64,000 bases of DNA from Lentinula raphanica. Lineage: Eukaryota; Basidiomycota; Agaricomycetes; Agaricales; Omphalotaceae. Shown piece after piece: positions 21,976 through 34,182 of the stretch. The stretch's first letter is position 1. Each line of letters starts with the position of its first letter. The translations under genes and the position numbers were made by a program. The notes beneath the pieces were generated by a model. The model made no database searches. It was not told the origin of the DNA and saw only the letters and a list, made by a program, of their open reading frames with translations. Location: NCBI GenBank assembly GCA_027919835.1, contig JANVFP010000005.1, positions 620,001 to 684,000 of the forward strand, read 5' to 3'.

Positions 21976-23065
21976 ATGTCTTCGACTTCGACATCCGGCA
22001 CTCCATCTCAATCAACCCGAACCCTTCCAAAACCTACTATATCACCACCTTCTAACGGTGCCGAAACTTCGACTCATAATGTGCATACGTACCCTCCTAC
22101 CAGCCAGCCATCTTCCCTCCCCTCATCATCATCAGTTCCTGCCGTCTCGCCCTCAAAAATGAATCGATCTCTCTCCTCACCATCATCGAAAGCCGCTGTC
22201 GCCAGTTTGGCTTCGAATTTCATTGTCAAAATTCGCAGAGGGGCGCACACTATGGGTGCCCATCGCCGTCGTGGATCAGATCTTTCCTCTACCCATAGCT
22301 CTTCCAGCTCATCCGATGAGGAGAATAGAGGTAGTCCCGTGCTTCGATCTCTGACGTTGACTCCGCCCATCGTAAACGTTACTGGACGTAAGACACGTTC
22401 CCATCATTCAACATGGCGATGTTCATCTGGACCATCGCTCACCACTTCTCAATTTCCTGTGGGGAAACAGACCAAGCGCGTCGAGTACAAAGATACGTTT
22501 GTGTGCTCTGGAGGTGTCAATCTACCTCTACTCTTGCGTGCGACGAGAGCGAGTCTGGTTGAAGTCGCAGAGAGGCAGGCAGGTATTAGCATGGGATTCG
22601 GCTGCGGAAAGAAAGTTGTGTTGGACAACGAAGAGTGAGTATCCTGTCGAACCTTATCCGAATTATCTATTGACCGGAAGCCATAGGTGGAAATGTAGGA
22701 TAACAGGTCCTCCTCTACAAACCGTATCCCCTCCATCATCGCCAACAACCTCCACTCCAGGACTAGTTTCCAAGTCTGGTTCAGCCTTCCCTTACCCCTC
22801 GTCTCCTATCAGAAGTCGTGGTTTCGACGCTGTCTCGGTGTCTACAAGCCAGACAAGCGTCACGCTCAGTCCTACCAAGGCTAACAAGAACGCGAGGAGG
22901 TTCAAAGTCCACATACATTATTATGCATGTGCCATGATTGTCTCTTCAACATCTCCTGCCCTCGGAAGGAATGATGGCAATCAGCCTGTGGCTCTAGATC
23001 AGGCTAGGGAAGGCAGTATACGTGGCTTAATGACGATTGTGAGCAGGAGCGAGCCCGACTATTAG
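21976..23065 (+). CDS. Ser/Pro/Thr-rich hypothetical protein (345 aa)
   Basis: The family is not recognised. Exons 21976-22634 and 22687-23065 are joined through a GTGAGT...CATAG intron in phase 2, keeping the frame (LDNEE|WKCRITGPP). The N-terminal 90 residues are Ser/Pro/Thr-rich and low complexity. A segment with a basic patch and acidic-Ser run follows (HRRRGSDLSSTHSSSSSSDEE). A more globular middle has FVCSGGVNLPLLLRATRASL and GISMGFGCGKKVVLDNEE. After another Ser/Pro linker comes NARRFKVHIHYYACAM, which faintly recalls the first strand of a PB1 domain, but the rest does not fit. The last 40 residues could be mis-spliced. It is a probable intracellular protein; function unknown. Confidence 0.6.
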
Positions 23066-23807
23066 GTCGATCGCAGCACAAAGGCTCTGTCATCGTCGGC
23101 GATGTACCTTCCGTTCAAACTGCCCAAAAATTCCCCAATTCCTCGTTGACTCTCATCGATCATCTCTTACTGATTTCACCTCACCTAATCTTCACTTCTT
23201 CCGATGTATGCTTTCTTGTAGCCAATTTCCTCCGCATATAATGTACTCATATGGACCTGACAACATTGCCCATACTTGTATCTTGCTTTCTCTGTCTCAT
23301 GTTGTACCATTAGCACCATCTGTTATAAATACATAGTCCAGTCCAGAACAATATTCACAATATTGACCAATTACGAAGAAGTTTCTCAAACTGTTACGAA
23401 GAGTATATCTTGACTGTAGTAAAGATAACTTCTCAAACCTGCATTCACTCACTCTCTCATTCGAGTACCATAATTAGTGCGATTGCCAGTGGACGGAAAA
23501 CCGGTCGTTGTTGGGTCATTGAACAGTGAAGGCCATCAATACAATGCACTAAACGCCGAACATTCAACATGAGTATATTTTGTACTGCCTCCGCCGGGAA
23601 AGGGGTTTCAACCAAGATGCTCGGTGTTTTTCTTCCTTCCTCCGCTTTTCTATATCTAGGTCCTGTTTCTCTTCTGCAGTCGACAATCTTTTCGCCCCCA
23701 GAACACACAGCAACTCGTAAATGTGAATTCCGACTGCTGGTTTTCACAGTTGCGCAACTTGTAGTGGGCAGAGGATCGTCATTCGTTCAAGTCAAGACTC
23801 AAGAGAG
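23066..23807. other. intergenic, no gene seen
   Basis: This is the 3' flank of the Ser-rich gene and the upstream region of the 7TM gene. The short frames here show no motif. Confidence 0.5.
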
Positions 23808-25397
23808 ATGGTAGCTTCTCCCCTTCAACAAAGCAATGTAGAGCAATTATCTGCTGCGTACGTCTGCTCATCCTCTTGCTTTGAGGGCTGTACTCATTCA
23901 TGGATGCACAATCAGAGCTCTGCTTTCCGCGTCCTGGGTCAATATGGTTCTCTTTGGCGTCGAGCTCGTGTTGTGCGCTTACTGTTTGGGCTGGCGGTGT
24001 CATTTCCCAGACGATAAGGTTACTCTCAGGCTCCCGAACACTCCAGTATTGAACGGCGACTCTCCTTGGGTCAAAAAACAAGCTCCTAAATCAACGAGCA
24101 TAGGATCCAAATGGTTCATCCTGGTCGCGCTCCTGAACGATACGCTCTGCACGGTTGCCTTGTGTTTGGATACATATTATGTGGGCGCTCCCTCGATATA
24201 GATACGCTCAGTACTGATACTTGTTGGACAATCTTCAATCCTACGTGTAGATTGTACGACAAGCTTCGGAAACATCCATGATATCCAATAATCGTCTATG
24301 GCCTACAGCTGTGTGGATCTTTACGACCTCATTTGCTACAACGCTCGAACAGACATATTTCTTATATCGTTACTGGACAATGTAAGCCAGTAGCTGTTCC
24401 GGGCTCAGCTTGAGCATACTGAGTTTAGTCTCTATAAAGTTCCAAGAACCGGATTATCACATCTATGCTGGCTGCGTTGATTCTGTGTAATGTTCGTACT
24501 CCTAGTCTCAACTTTCTCATTTCTGGCAATTGACCGTCAAATAGTTCTTCTTCATCTTTGTTATCGATGCCGGGTTCATTCCAACGTCAAATAACATGCT
24601 GGTCTTACAAAAATTCGATGCGCCTTTGTGAGTCAACTTTTCTAAGCTGGTCTGCAGATAATAGACTTGTTGACATGCATCCTCTTCAGCGTCTCGGCCG
24701 CCATTATCACTATAGTAGACATATCATTGTCTCTAGTTCTTGTATGGAAGCTCAAATCCGTAAAAACAACACGGTTACCCACCCAACGGTGAGACTCGCA
24801 GCCTCAGGATGGCGGTTATGTTGTTGTTCAAATGAACTGAGGATTTGCTATCAGGTTGCTTCGTAAGATATGCATATTCGTCGTGGGCTATGGAGCCATT
24901 ACAGCAGTATCGTCCGCGTTGATGTTGGTGATGTGGGCTGTAAATGTCAATGGTACGTTCATGGAATCTTTCTACGTTCGTCGAAGAACTTTGATCGTGA
25001 ACCTGGGTTACAGGTTATCTGTCGATCGTCTATTGTCTGGGACGCATCTATTCACTTACTGTCCTGTGCAATTTCCTCTTCGTATCCGGTTGGCGGGACG
25101 AAGCCGCCACCGCTCACTTGAACGATGGTTTCACAACAGACCTCACAGGGAAGGCCAACCGGCTTAGTGGTGTACTAGGTGATATTTCTTCCCAACACAG
25201 AACGTTACTTTTGAAGAAACTCATTCGCAATTTCTTACGTAGAAGAACTCCCTCAGTTCAAATTTACATCTCATCCCGGGATAGAGCTCATGAACCACAA
25301 CCCGCCACTGTATCGGACGCAACCCTCTTCGATTCAGTTGAATACAATTACTCAGAAGGATGTGGTAGCTCCATCATTCTCGGTGGACACACTCTGA
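23808..25397 (+). CDS. Seven-transmembrane protein, DUF6534-like, copy 1 (multi-exon)
   Basis: This is a multi-exon membrane protein of the lineage-expanded basidiomycete 7TM family annotated as DUF6534; its function is unknown. The first exon (M V A S P L Q Q S N) joins at 23858 to a TM exon reading ALLSASWVNMVLFGVELVLC. Later coding pieces are WFILVALLNDTLCTVALCLD, RLWPTAVWIFTTSFATTLEQ followed by TYFLYRYW, a short SKNRIITSMLAALIL piece, FFFIFVIDAGFIP, IITIVDISLSLVLVWKLKSV, GYGAITAVSSALMLVMWAVN and GRIYSLTVLCNFLFV with a hydrophilic tail. Each piece is bounded by plausible GT/AG sites. The stop is placed at 25395-25397 (tail ending VVAPSFSVDTL); a readthrough model ending at 25528 is possible. 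The middle exons are approximate. A paralogue starts at 44727. Confidence 0.6.
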
Positions 25398-26129
25398 TGT
25401 CCACTGCACTAGAGACCGAGTACGCTCGGGAGATAGAAAGTATTGTCGTATGTTTGATCTTTTCTGGCACACACAATCATAGATTCGAGTTTGTTGATAG
25501 CTCAGCGTATGGATTGGCCCAGATCTGAGCCCACTGGACCGTCAGTTTCTTCTTGATTCTTATGGAGTGTGACCTCTTCACCGTATGAAGGATCGGGTGA
25601 GGCTCACGGACGATACTCCTTCAGGATATCCTTCTCGTCAGGGACCGCCGATGTTGCACCTCATCCTTCAGATGGGGAATATCTTGACAAGAGGGATAAC
25701 CACCGTTGAGTCGTAGTAACTTGCAACAGCATGAGATTCTGCAATCCAAAGGCTTGAGTTGGACTCGGAGCATACAATTCTTGAATTTGGGCTTGTCGTG
25801 AGCACCGGCCTCAACATGGCATACGACGGACAGAGCTCCCTCTCAGTTATCAATGACTACAGTTAGAACGGTAACCTCTGACCTCCACCGAGGAATGAGA
25901 CGCTATGCCAGTTGCCGTTACTAGGGTTAGGGCTACGGAGTGGCTATGATTCCTAATCAGGAAGCGCCCGGTCTGAACTTTTTTCGACCTTTCCTCGATA
26001 AATACCTCACGCACTAACGTCTATCTTCGACTCATTTACTCGAAAACTGAGTATATACTCAGTCCTTGACTCCTCTTACAAAGCTCAAAACGAACGAAAG
26101 CAAACTAGCTGAAAGACAACGCGAGAAAG
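25398..26129. other. intergenic, promoter side of DHH1
   Basis: No gene was recognised. A TA-rich stretch with ATATACTC lies about 80 bp before the DHH1 start. One isolated TAGGGTTAGGG at about 25922 is not a telomere tract. Confidence 0.5.
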
Positions 26130-28280
26130 ATGGCAAATAACAAGTCTGTCCTCCGCTGTATCTTCACTGGAATACTTGGCTGACGATTATCTAGCTCCTC
26201 ACAAACGTCCAACTGGAAATCATCACTCAATCCGCCTCCTCGTGATTTGCGGCCTCAGACGTCGGATGTCACAGGCACTTCTCTCAACATCGACTTCGAA
26301 GACATGGGTCTACCTAGGGCTCTACTCATGGGCATCTTCGAAGCCGGCTTCGAAAGACCTTCACCAATCCAAGAAGCCGCTATCCCTTCTGCTCTCAGTG
26401 GTCGAGACATCCTCGCTCGTGCAAAAAACGGGACAGGAAAAACCGCAGCATTCATCATCCCTCTCTTATCCAAAATCAATGTATCAAAACCCTATATCCA
26501 AGGTGTCGTCCTCGTCCCGACTCGTGAGCTCGCGCTGCAGATTGCAAGCGTGACGAAAACACTTTCTAAACATATGGGCGTCGAAGTCATGGTTACCACT
26601 GGTGGGACGACCTTGAAAGACGACATTCTACGTTTACAACAGCCTGTGCATGTCCTCGTTGGTACTCCTGGTCGTATTCTGGATCTGGCAGGCAAGGGTG
26701 TGGCCGATCTTGGAAAAGGTTGTGGTGTTTTCGTCATGGACGAAGCAGATAAACTGCTCAGTCCCGAGTTCGGCCCTGTTATGGAGAGTTTGTTGGGTTA
26801 TCTTCCTAAACGGAAGGAACAGGAGGGCGAGTCTGTTGGGAGACAGGTCATGCTGTTCAGTGCCACTTTTCCAATGATCGTTAAGGATTTCAAGGTGAGT
26901 CAATTAGAGCATCGTTTCTATCCGTCGGTGCTGATTCGTACAAAGGATAAACACATGAATAACCCCTACGAGATCAACCTCATGGACGAGCTTACTCTCA
27001 AGGGTGTCACCCAATATTACGCCTATGTTGAAGAGAGACAAAAAGTACATTGTCTGAATACCCTCTTCAGCAAGGTCAGTCACCCATTTACCTCACCCTA
27101 TGTTTGTAACTCATAACATTTCTCCAGCTTCAAATTAACCAATCCATCATCTTTTGCAACTCCACAAACCGCGTCGAATTGCTGGCGAAGAAAATTACGG
27201 AGTTAGGATACTCGTGTTTCTACAGTCATGCAAAGGTATGTTTGCGGAGCCCGAACCCCTTTGGTGACGCGTCCACTGATTATCTGGACAGATGCTCCAA
27301 TCCCACCGTAACCGTGTCTTCCACGATTTCCGCTCAGGCACCTGCAGGAACCTTGTCTGCAGTGACCTGTTGACAAGAGGTATTGATATCCAGGTGAGTA
27401 GATGTCTTCCTTTCAGTTGGTGTTGTTGCCTTGGGGCTGGATGGAATCATAAACAAGAAGGTGGACTTGACGTCTTTACGAGGGCAACCCCCGGATTCAC
27501 AGAATCAAGTCAATATAAAATACATGCTGACGATTTCTTTCTCGTTTCTCTCTGTCAACAACAATCAGGCTGTGAATGTTGTCATCAACTTCGACTTCCC
27601 TAAAAACTCGGAGACATATCTACACAGGATCGGTCAGTCCTTATCTCACCTCCCGTTGATCGACCGATTTCATCCTCTTGCCCAAATGTTTCCATCTTCA
27701 TGTTGTAACTTACCTTGCTTCTACAGGTCGTTCTGGACGTTTTGGCCATCTTGGACTGGCCATCAATCTTGTCACATACGAAGATCGATTCAACCTTGAT
27801 CGTATCGAACGTGAGCTCGGGACAGAAATCGGACCCATTCCCAGGGAAGTAGATCGAGGCCTTTATGTTGCTCCCAGTAGTACTGAGGAAGAGGTTAGTT
27901 CAGTGTTTGTTCATGAAATATTTTCTCTTACTTATGGTCTTTCTCTACCATAGCAAGTGATCCAGGCGCAACGAGAGAGAGAGCAGAAAGAGGCGGCTTT
28001 GAGGCAGCAAGCGCAAGCCCAACAACAACAAGTATGTAGCTTGTTTGGCATCGTTGCTTGGAACATGAAGCACTTGTTCTAACCTTTCTCATCCATCTAG
28101 TTGCAGCAGCGTAACCAACCAGTTCCGTCCCACGTCCAACCTCAACTTCAACTCATGCAGCAAGCCGCTCTTCGGGAGCAAGCACAGGTGCAGGCCCAAC
28201 GGGAGGCTCAAATAAGGGCGTTGCAAATGCAACAGCAACAACAATTGGCAGCAGCAGCTATGAACGGCGGAAGAAGATGA
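26130..28280 (+). CDS. DHH1: DEAD-box ATP-dependent RNA helicase, Dhh1/DDX6 family (513 aa)
   Basis: This is a cytoplasmic RNA helicase that activates decapping and represses translation in P-bodies. Nine exons splice in frame to 513 aa: 26130-26143, 26195-26894, 26946-27074, 27128-27235, 27292-27393, 27569-27632, 27727-27893, 27954-28031 and 28101-28280. The helicase motifs are in order: Q motif ([14 protein letters not shown]), I ([10 protein letters not shown]), Ia (PTRELALQ), GG, Ib (TPGR), II (DEAD in [11 protein letters not shown]), III (SAT), then the domain-2 motifs [55 protein letters not shown] N-terminal and [19 protein letters not shown] segments are specific for Dhh1/DDX6. The C-terminal 100 residues are rich in Gln and Ala. 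The first exon codes only four full codons plus two bases. Confidence 0.95.
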
Positions 28281-29443
28281 ACTGGCCTATCAATGTGCTG
28301 TTAGCCCCCCCTTCCGATACCCATAACATTGTCTGCCGTTCGTTCTTCCCGATTGTCCTCTCCCATCCGTTATCGCTCGCGTTTGGATTCCCAGGTCATT
28401 CTGTGATTGTTAAACCCTTTTCTTGGCGCTGTGACCTTACACTCATGTCACTTGCTCATCTATCTGCCCTTTTTTCTTTCAAGTTGTAGTTTGCACTCAA
28501 ACGCTCTACTGTATTGTATTCTCTCGTATCACGTTCTTAAACGACGTTACCTACATACTCGATCTTCCCACCTTTCCTGCTCCCACTTAACTTAAACACC
28601 CTGTGCTGCCCGCCTGCAGTGTCCCTCCATCATGATCCGTATCCTTCCTTTGTAGAACTCCTCCTATCCTCTTCCTCTTCACTTCTCAGAAAACCCCTAT
28701 ATCCCCGTCTTTTGACTGGCTCCTGACTGGCTCCGATACATACTCAATCCCCAGACTCCTTCGATTTATTCCGTGCTTTTTCTTGGAATTGTCGTTGGTT
28801 GGATTGACAACTCAAATTGTCCCCGTTTCTCCTTACATGTCCTTACCTACCTCTTCAACACGTCTCCCCTTCCCCCTCAACCCAAACTTCCTCTACCCAC
28901 TTCGTACAAACCTTCTTATCGATATAACCCACAATGCCATATCATCCGCCCTATCACTTTGCGATGTCTTCCAGAATATCTAGTCTCAGTCGAAAGGCTG
29001 ATTGAAGCTTATGGTGTGAAACGCTACAAACACCTAGGATTGAGTAGCGAAATGTACTAGTAACTCTACCTTTCAGCCCCTCGAAAAACACGAAGATTAT
29101 TTTTAGAAAGATCAGCTTCACTAATACGGCTGCTCACCGTAAGCTAATCTTGAAGGTCAAACACTTTTGTATCCGTTGAACTATTAAACACCAGAACGAA
29201 GTCCAAGTCGACAGTACTTATTTTTCATTTCGATGATCAAGCACCATTCTCGAGGAGACTGGTCGTCACACGGCCACATACAATCAACGAAGAGAGCCCA
29301 AATCATACTTAACTGGACAAAACCTTACAAAAGGACAACTGAGATAATATACACAAGCGCGAATGTTCTGCGATGACGGCCCCGATGTGGAATATTGTAC
29401 ATGGTGAGAGAGGCTTAGACGGAGCCCCATGATACTTTACACT
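28281..29443. other. convergent intergenic region, no gene seen
   Basis: This holds the 3' flanks of DHH1 and of the minus-strand dioxygenase gene. The first 700 bp are pyrimidine-rich on the plus strand (probable 3' UTR and beyond). No coding motif or RNA gene was found. Confidence 0.55.
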
Positions 29444-30681
29444 TCAATAAGTCGCATTCAGTCGTTTGTTGAGATAATCCCCTGCATTGATAGGTTCGTA
29501 TCGTTTCGGTCGAAGGGGCGAAAAGCATCCCGGAAGACAATCGATAGTCTTGTCATAATCTGCACCCATGAACTGGTCAAGATGAAGTCCATTAGAATAG
29601 TACACAAGATACGGGTTAACAGGCAACATACATAAGCCATCGAAAACCTGTCTTTCACTATTCCGTCACCAGAGTCTTCATCTTTCCTCGGCGGTGCGCG
29701 CACGCGATGGAGTGTCGACTTCAGGGTGTCGTTCGACCATCGCATCAGAAAATCACCAATGTTGAAAATAACTGTCCCTGCCACGGGTGGGACGGCCATG
29801 AACGTTCCAGGCTGGGAAGGACTCTCCACCTCCAAACCACCACAATCATCCTGGAACAACAGCGTCGCTGTGCCGAAATCTGTATGCGCTCCGATCCTTC
29901 CCTTTTCTCCGCTTTCGAACACACTAGTGGGCGCACCAGGGTAATGTAGCAACCTCAGTTGATTGGCGTTTGCGGAATGATAATCATGGAAAAAGTCAAT
30001 GGGAAGACCAAGGCCGAGAGCAAGAGCAGGAAGGAGGGTGGATAGTTGGAATTCGCGGCAGCTGTTGTAAAAATCGATTGCGCGTCCTCGAAAATCTGGA
30101 AAATCTTCTTCGGGAAGCCAAACATTGGACAAGATTTCAGAGTCTTCATTCCCCAGATCGAATGACTCTTTGAAGTCCGGGAATTTTCCAGTACGGATAG
30201 CTTGTAGTTCATCTGGGTCGAATACGTGCTGGGAAACCTGCTCGCGACCAACCTGGGTTGCACGATGTCCTCAGCGAGAAGAAAGATCGTAGGGCGACCT
30301 AAATACCTAAATACTTACACCGCTGTAGCCGCGATGCTTCCATCCTTCCGGTGGGTGCCGGGCCTTCAGCTTGGTCTCCAACGGTAACGCAAACAACTTC
30401 ATTGACTTCAAAACAGAGGTCCTCGTCATGAACGATCCCTACTATGCTCAGCTGGTTCAACTCACCCAGTCAAACATTCCATCGATCTGGTTCTGAGGTA
30501 TTCCGGTGTTAACGAGATACGCAAAGCCTACGTCCCGACAAGCTTCAAAGAGCTTTTGTCCGATTTCAAGGGCGTCCTACAAAGTTGTAAGGAAGATTTC
30601 GCTAGGCGCACAGCCTACTAGGACCTTTGAAGTGCCATCTTTGAAACCCTCAAAGTCGACCGTTGGCAGCGATCCTGGCAT
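29444..30681 (-). CDS. 2-oxoglutarate/Fe(II)-dependent dioxygenase, isopenicillin-N-synthase-like (336 aa)
   Basis: Five exons on the minus strand (30619-30681, 30466-30576, 30319-30405, 29632-30252, 29444-29572) splice to 336 aa. The N-terminal DIOX_N domain reads LPTVDFEGF, then GQKLFEACRDVGFAYLVNTGIP. The catalytic jelly roll carries the iron ligands HTD (in GRIGAHTDFGTATLLFQD) and the distal His in STLHRVRAPP, and the 2OG-binding RFSMAY (Arg-x-Ser). The end RYEPINAGDYLNKRLNATY is typical of fungal members. Such enzymes hydroxylate or oxidise small molecules; the substrate is unknown. No biosynthetic partner genes are adjacent, so a secondary-metabolite role is not supported by context. 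All five junctions have GT/AG sites and keep phase. Confidence 0.92.
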
Positions 30682-31444
30682 GTTCAAGTAGAAAGCAAGC
30701 AGACGGCCGGATAGAACCGGTCCATATTTTTTCGCATATCCTGATAATTTTCACAGGCTCTTTTGTTCTCTCAGAGTAACGTCCACAATGTCCATGCACA
30801 ACTCAGTCTGCTCAACGCCTCTCGACACGCATACTGCTTTGAACATGGTAGGCATCTTCAAGCCTGCCAAGCTCTGCCAAGCTAGGCCTTGGAAGTTGGA
30901 AAGCTATGCGGTGTTTCATCATGGTATAAATCATCCATCGCCTTCCACCAGCTTCCACCCTCTTCCACCGTTCGCTCAACAATCCGTCGGTCCTCTTAGC
31001 GAAATATCATCGATAACCATCACCGATTCACAGACTTCCACAGAGCCTCTTTGATCTATATCCGCCTCTATCCTCAGTCTTCTCTAGGCATTGCAACCTA
31101 CGTGTCACTGTAATACATACTAGTGCATCTTTTGAGCCATGCTAGAGAGCTCGTCGACTGCTGCCCGATTTTCCCAGCTAGTTCTAAGTTCAAAATCCGA
31201 ATTTCTTTCAAGTCTCAGGTTTATTTTCCAATTCATCCCTGCAGTTCCTTCCATCGTCATCGGCTGATCTAGGCTATGCTATGCCAAACTACATACATAT
31301 GTTGCACGCTGCCAGCTGGACTCGGAATAGGTTGTTATCAGTTGGAATTACATAGGTCTTGGCTTTTCCAGACTTTTTCCCTGAAGACACCCTGATGCCC
31401 CAACGACCGTTTCAGCTGTTCTGGCAGGCAGTGGCAGCCATTCA
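30682..31444. other. upstream region, start of a 1.9-kb tandem duplication
   Basis: Sequence from about 30826 (CGACACGC followed by TACTGCTTTGAACATGGTAG) recurs at about 32725. The unit duplicated with the secreted-protein gene therefore includes roughly 730 bp of upstream DNA. An 88-aa frame at 30788 is not kept in the second copy and is not called. Confidence 0.6.
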
Positions 31445-31451
31445 TATAAAA
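31445..31451 (+). promoter_or_regulatory. TATA box of small secreted protein gene 1
   Basis: TATAAAA in the context CATATAAAAGGCTCA lies 104 bp before the first exon. The second copy has the same motif. Confidence 0.6.
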
Positions 31452-31554
31452 GGCTCAAAATTTCGATTCCCCTGTTTTCCCCACTACTGGTTAGTCACTC
31501 GCAACGTCCATTCCTTTCGACGATCTCTTTCGACGACTACATATCTTGCTCATC

Positions 31555-32210
31555 ATGATGCGTGTTCGCTTCGTCTTCAGCTGCCTTTTGCTTGGTCTTA
31601 TTGCCGCGGTCTGCGCCGCGCCTGTGCCGGTGAGCAACCGTTTTCCCTGCTACTTCTACCAATGAACGTTTTAACTCACCCTTGTCGAACAAAAATCAGA
31701 TCCGTCGATCCACCGACATCAAAGTCAGCATCACCTTCGTCCATAACCCAGCATCTGGGAACGAGTCCCTCGATAAAGATCGCCTTCTTGGCTGGGCACA
31801 AAGCGTGATCGATCAACAGAAGAGCACGTTAGGGCTTCCAGATGGTGTCAAGATACTTGCGAAGGATGTTCCACAATCCCAGCAAGATCGCATTCACTTC
31901 AGCGTAGAGGGTGGAACTGTGTGCTCGATAACCCAGGCTTGCGATGTAGAGTTTGGTGAAGGGTCTGGCACTAGTTCAAAAGACACGCTTTCGGCGACAA
32001 TCACTCAAAGGTCTAAGCAGCTATTCAGCGGTCCAGTGCAACTCCAGAACTAGTAAGTGTTTGCATTCTTGGCCTAAGATAGATATTCAGACTAATCGTT
32101 TTTGTTTGATGTGCTTTAGTGATGCGTCAAGATTCATCGTAAGTTCGACTGCCTGTGGTCAGTTCGCTAAGTTGACGATCATCTTTTCTTCTCTTTCCGT
32201 ACAGTCTTGA
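31555..32210 (+). CDS. Small secreted protein, tandem copy 1 (150 aa)
   Basis: The family is unknown. Four coding exons (31555-31629, 31700-32052, 32120-32138, 32205-32210) give 150 aa. Residues 1 to about 22 form a signal peptide (FSCLLLGLIAAVCA) ending at a typical AAP cleavage region, followed by RR. This could be a dibasic processing site. The mature domain has DIKVSITFVHNPASG, DKDRLLGWAQSVIDQQ, a region with VKILAKDVPQSQQDRIHFSV and a conserved pair of Cys in VCSITQACDV, which may form a disulphide. Exon 3 is only 19 nt, and exon 4 adds one codon and the stop. If intron 2 is kept, the codon split by the donor (TA|G) becomes a stop. Secretion is inferred; the role (effector, cell wall or signal) cannot be told. 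Confidence 0.75.
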
Positions 32211-33389
32211 GTTCACTACTCGTTCGCGATGAGAGTGTGACTCACGAGGGTAATCGGATGTTTCTTCGGCTGGAGCAAATATTTCGATTCGGTCCACGCC
32301 CTCCTCACACTTTCGTTCCGTATCTTAGGCACTTTGGAGTCGCTCAACCTCGACTTCTCAATGAAATGATGGCGGAGCGCTCAGGACTTGTACACTGGTT
32401 GTACAATTCCAGTCCTTCACAGTTTGGTCATTATTCATATAATTTATTGTGGCTAGTAGTTCAAGTACCAAATGCAGTGCCTTCATGTATGACTTGAGGG
32501 CGTAACGCCATCTCAACCCAGATTTAACAGCAAAATCCTATCGTGCTTCAAAAACCGTTTTGTACATGCAGAATACCCAAAGAGTGAATTGGGACATCCA
32601 ATGTGGCCAGGACTTGGAATCACGCGTCACGGGTGATAACGTCGGTGTACATTACAACTGCTGTTGCTGAGCCCGTCATTGCTTTTGAGTATTTCAAATA
32701 CTAGTATCAATACCTCTTCTCTCGCTCGACACGCGTACTGCTTTGAACATGGTAGGTACAGGGTATAGGCATCTTCTAGCCAAGATGAGCCAAGTTGAAG
32801 CTATGTGGTGTTCCATGCACATGATTCATCCCGTTTCATCGTGGTACGAAAGGATCCGAAATTCGAATCATACCATCGCCTTTCAGTGTCACCGATCCGT
32901 CGGTCCTGTTACCTGTAATGTTACATACAGTGGAACATTATCTCGAACCACCATAACAGTCAGACCCTCTATCTACTATCTGCCTCTATCCTCAGGCTTC
33001 TCTAGGCTTCTCTACGAACTACGCGTAATATTGCCAATTGGTGCATTTTTCGAGCCATACAAGAGATTTCGTAGAAATATCCGATTTTCCGCAAATACAT
33101 AGTACAACCTGAGTACAACTCCAAATTTCTTTCAACAAGTTTCAGGTTTCTTTTCCAATCCTCCCCTGCACTTCCCTGTACGAGCCTGTACGTCGACACC
33201 ATCGGCTGATCTATGCTATGCCAAACATCTATGTTGCCTTATGTTGCCCGTTGGAATAGGTTGTACAATGTACATATTGGCTTTTCAAATTTCCAGATTT
33301 TTTCGGGTTCCCTGAAGACACCCTGATGCCTCATGATGCATTGATGCTCCAACTGGCAACGACCCCGTTTCAGCTGTTCCAGCCATTCG
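32211..33389. other. spacer between secreted-protein copies, duplicated flanks
   Basis: The 3' flank matches that of copy 2 (GGATGTTTCTTCGGCTG in both). From about 32725 the sequence repeats the upstream region of copy 1 with small insertions and deletions. No separate gene is supported. Confidence 0.6.
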
Positions 33390-33396
33390 TATAAAA
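33390..33396 (+). promoter_or_regulatory. TATA box of small secreted protein gene 2
   Basis: TATAAAA in the context CGTATAAAAGGCTCA lies 123 bp before the ATG and matches copy 1. Confidence 0.6.
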
Positions 33397-33518
33397 GGCT
33401 CAGAAGCTTCATTATTGCAAGTCTCCGGGCCACTACTGGTTCATCAGTTAATCGTAACGATCATTCCTTTCGACGATTCCTTCTTTCATTCGACGACTAC
33501 CCTCATTTCTTGCTCATC

Positions 33519-34182
33519 ATGATGCATGCCACTCGCTCTGTCTTCAGCTGCCTTTTACTCGGTCTTATTGCCGCGGTCTGCGCTGCACCTGCGCCGGTGA
33601 GCATCATTTTTTCATGCTACTGCTATTAAACGATTCAACTTACCCTTGTCGAAAAAAAATCAGCTTCGTCGCGACTCCTATGTCAAAGCCAGCGTCACCT
33701 ACGTCCATAACCCAGCAGCTGGGGACGTGCCCCTTGATGAAGATCGCCTTCTTGGCTGGTCTCAAAGCGTGATAGACCAACAGGACTTGCGGGAAACCGT
33801 GTTTGGGTTTTCAGAGGATGTCAAGATCCTTGCAGTCGATATTCCACAGTACCAGCAAGAAACCATTCACTTCACCGTATCGGGTGGTGCATGCTTCTTA
33901 ACTGAGGCATGCGATGTAGTGCTGTCTGGCTCTAGTTCAGAAGACACGCTTCCAGTGATAGTCAGTAAAAATGGTCAGCAGCTATACAGCAGTGCAGTGA
34001 ACTACGAGGGCTAGTAAGTACTTGCATTCTTAGCTAGGTTGAATATCCTGATTGACTATTTTTGCTGGACGTGCTTTAGTGATGCGTCAAGATTCATTGT
34101 AAGTTCAACTTTACCACCTCTGCTACATAGTCAAATCGCTAAATTGACACTCATATTTTCTGTCTTTTCCGTACAGTCTTGA
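33519..34182 (+). CDS. Small secreted protein, tandem copy 2 (150 aa)
   Basis: This paralogue of the preceding gene has exons 33519-33596, 33664-34013, 34080-34098 and 34177-34182, again giving 150 aa. The signal peptide is FSCLLLGLIAAVCAAPAP, followed by LRRD. The mature domain keeps VTYVHNPAAGDVPLDEDRLL, GWSQSVIDQQ, VKILAVDIPQYQQETIHFTV and the Cys pair (ACFLTEACDV). Divergence is concentrated after the Cys pair and around residue 75. The 19-nt exon (encoding DASRFI) and the tiny last exon are both preserved, as is the TA|G stop spanning the second donor. This conservation supports the splice model. Function unknown. Confidence 0.75.

Noticed and set aside
22910..22960. Possible PB1 domain in the Ser-rich protein (RRFKVHIHYY)
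   Set aside because: Only one strand-like segment resembles PB1. The acidic OPCA-type motif and the remaining fold are not visible.
25922..25934. TAGGGTTAGGG telomere-like text
   Set aside because: It is a single occurrence of less than two units, not an array.
30788..31054. 88-aa open frame upstream of the dioxygenase and secreted-protein genes
   Set aside because: It lies in the duplicated promoter region, and the second copy does not keep the frame.
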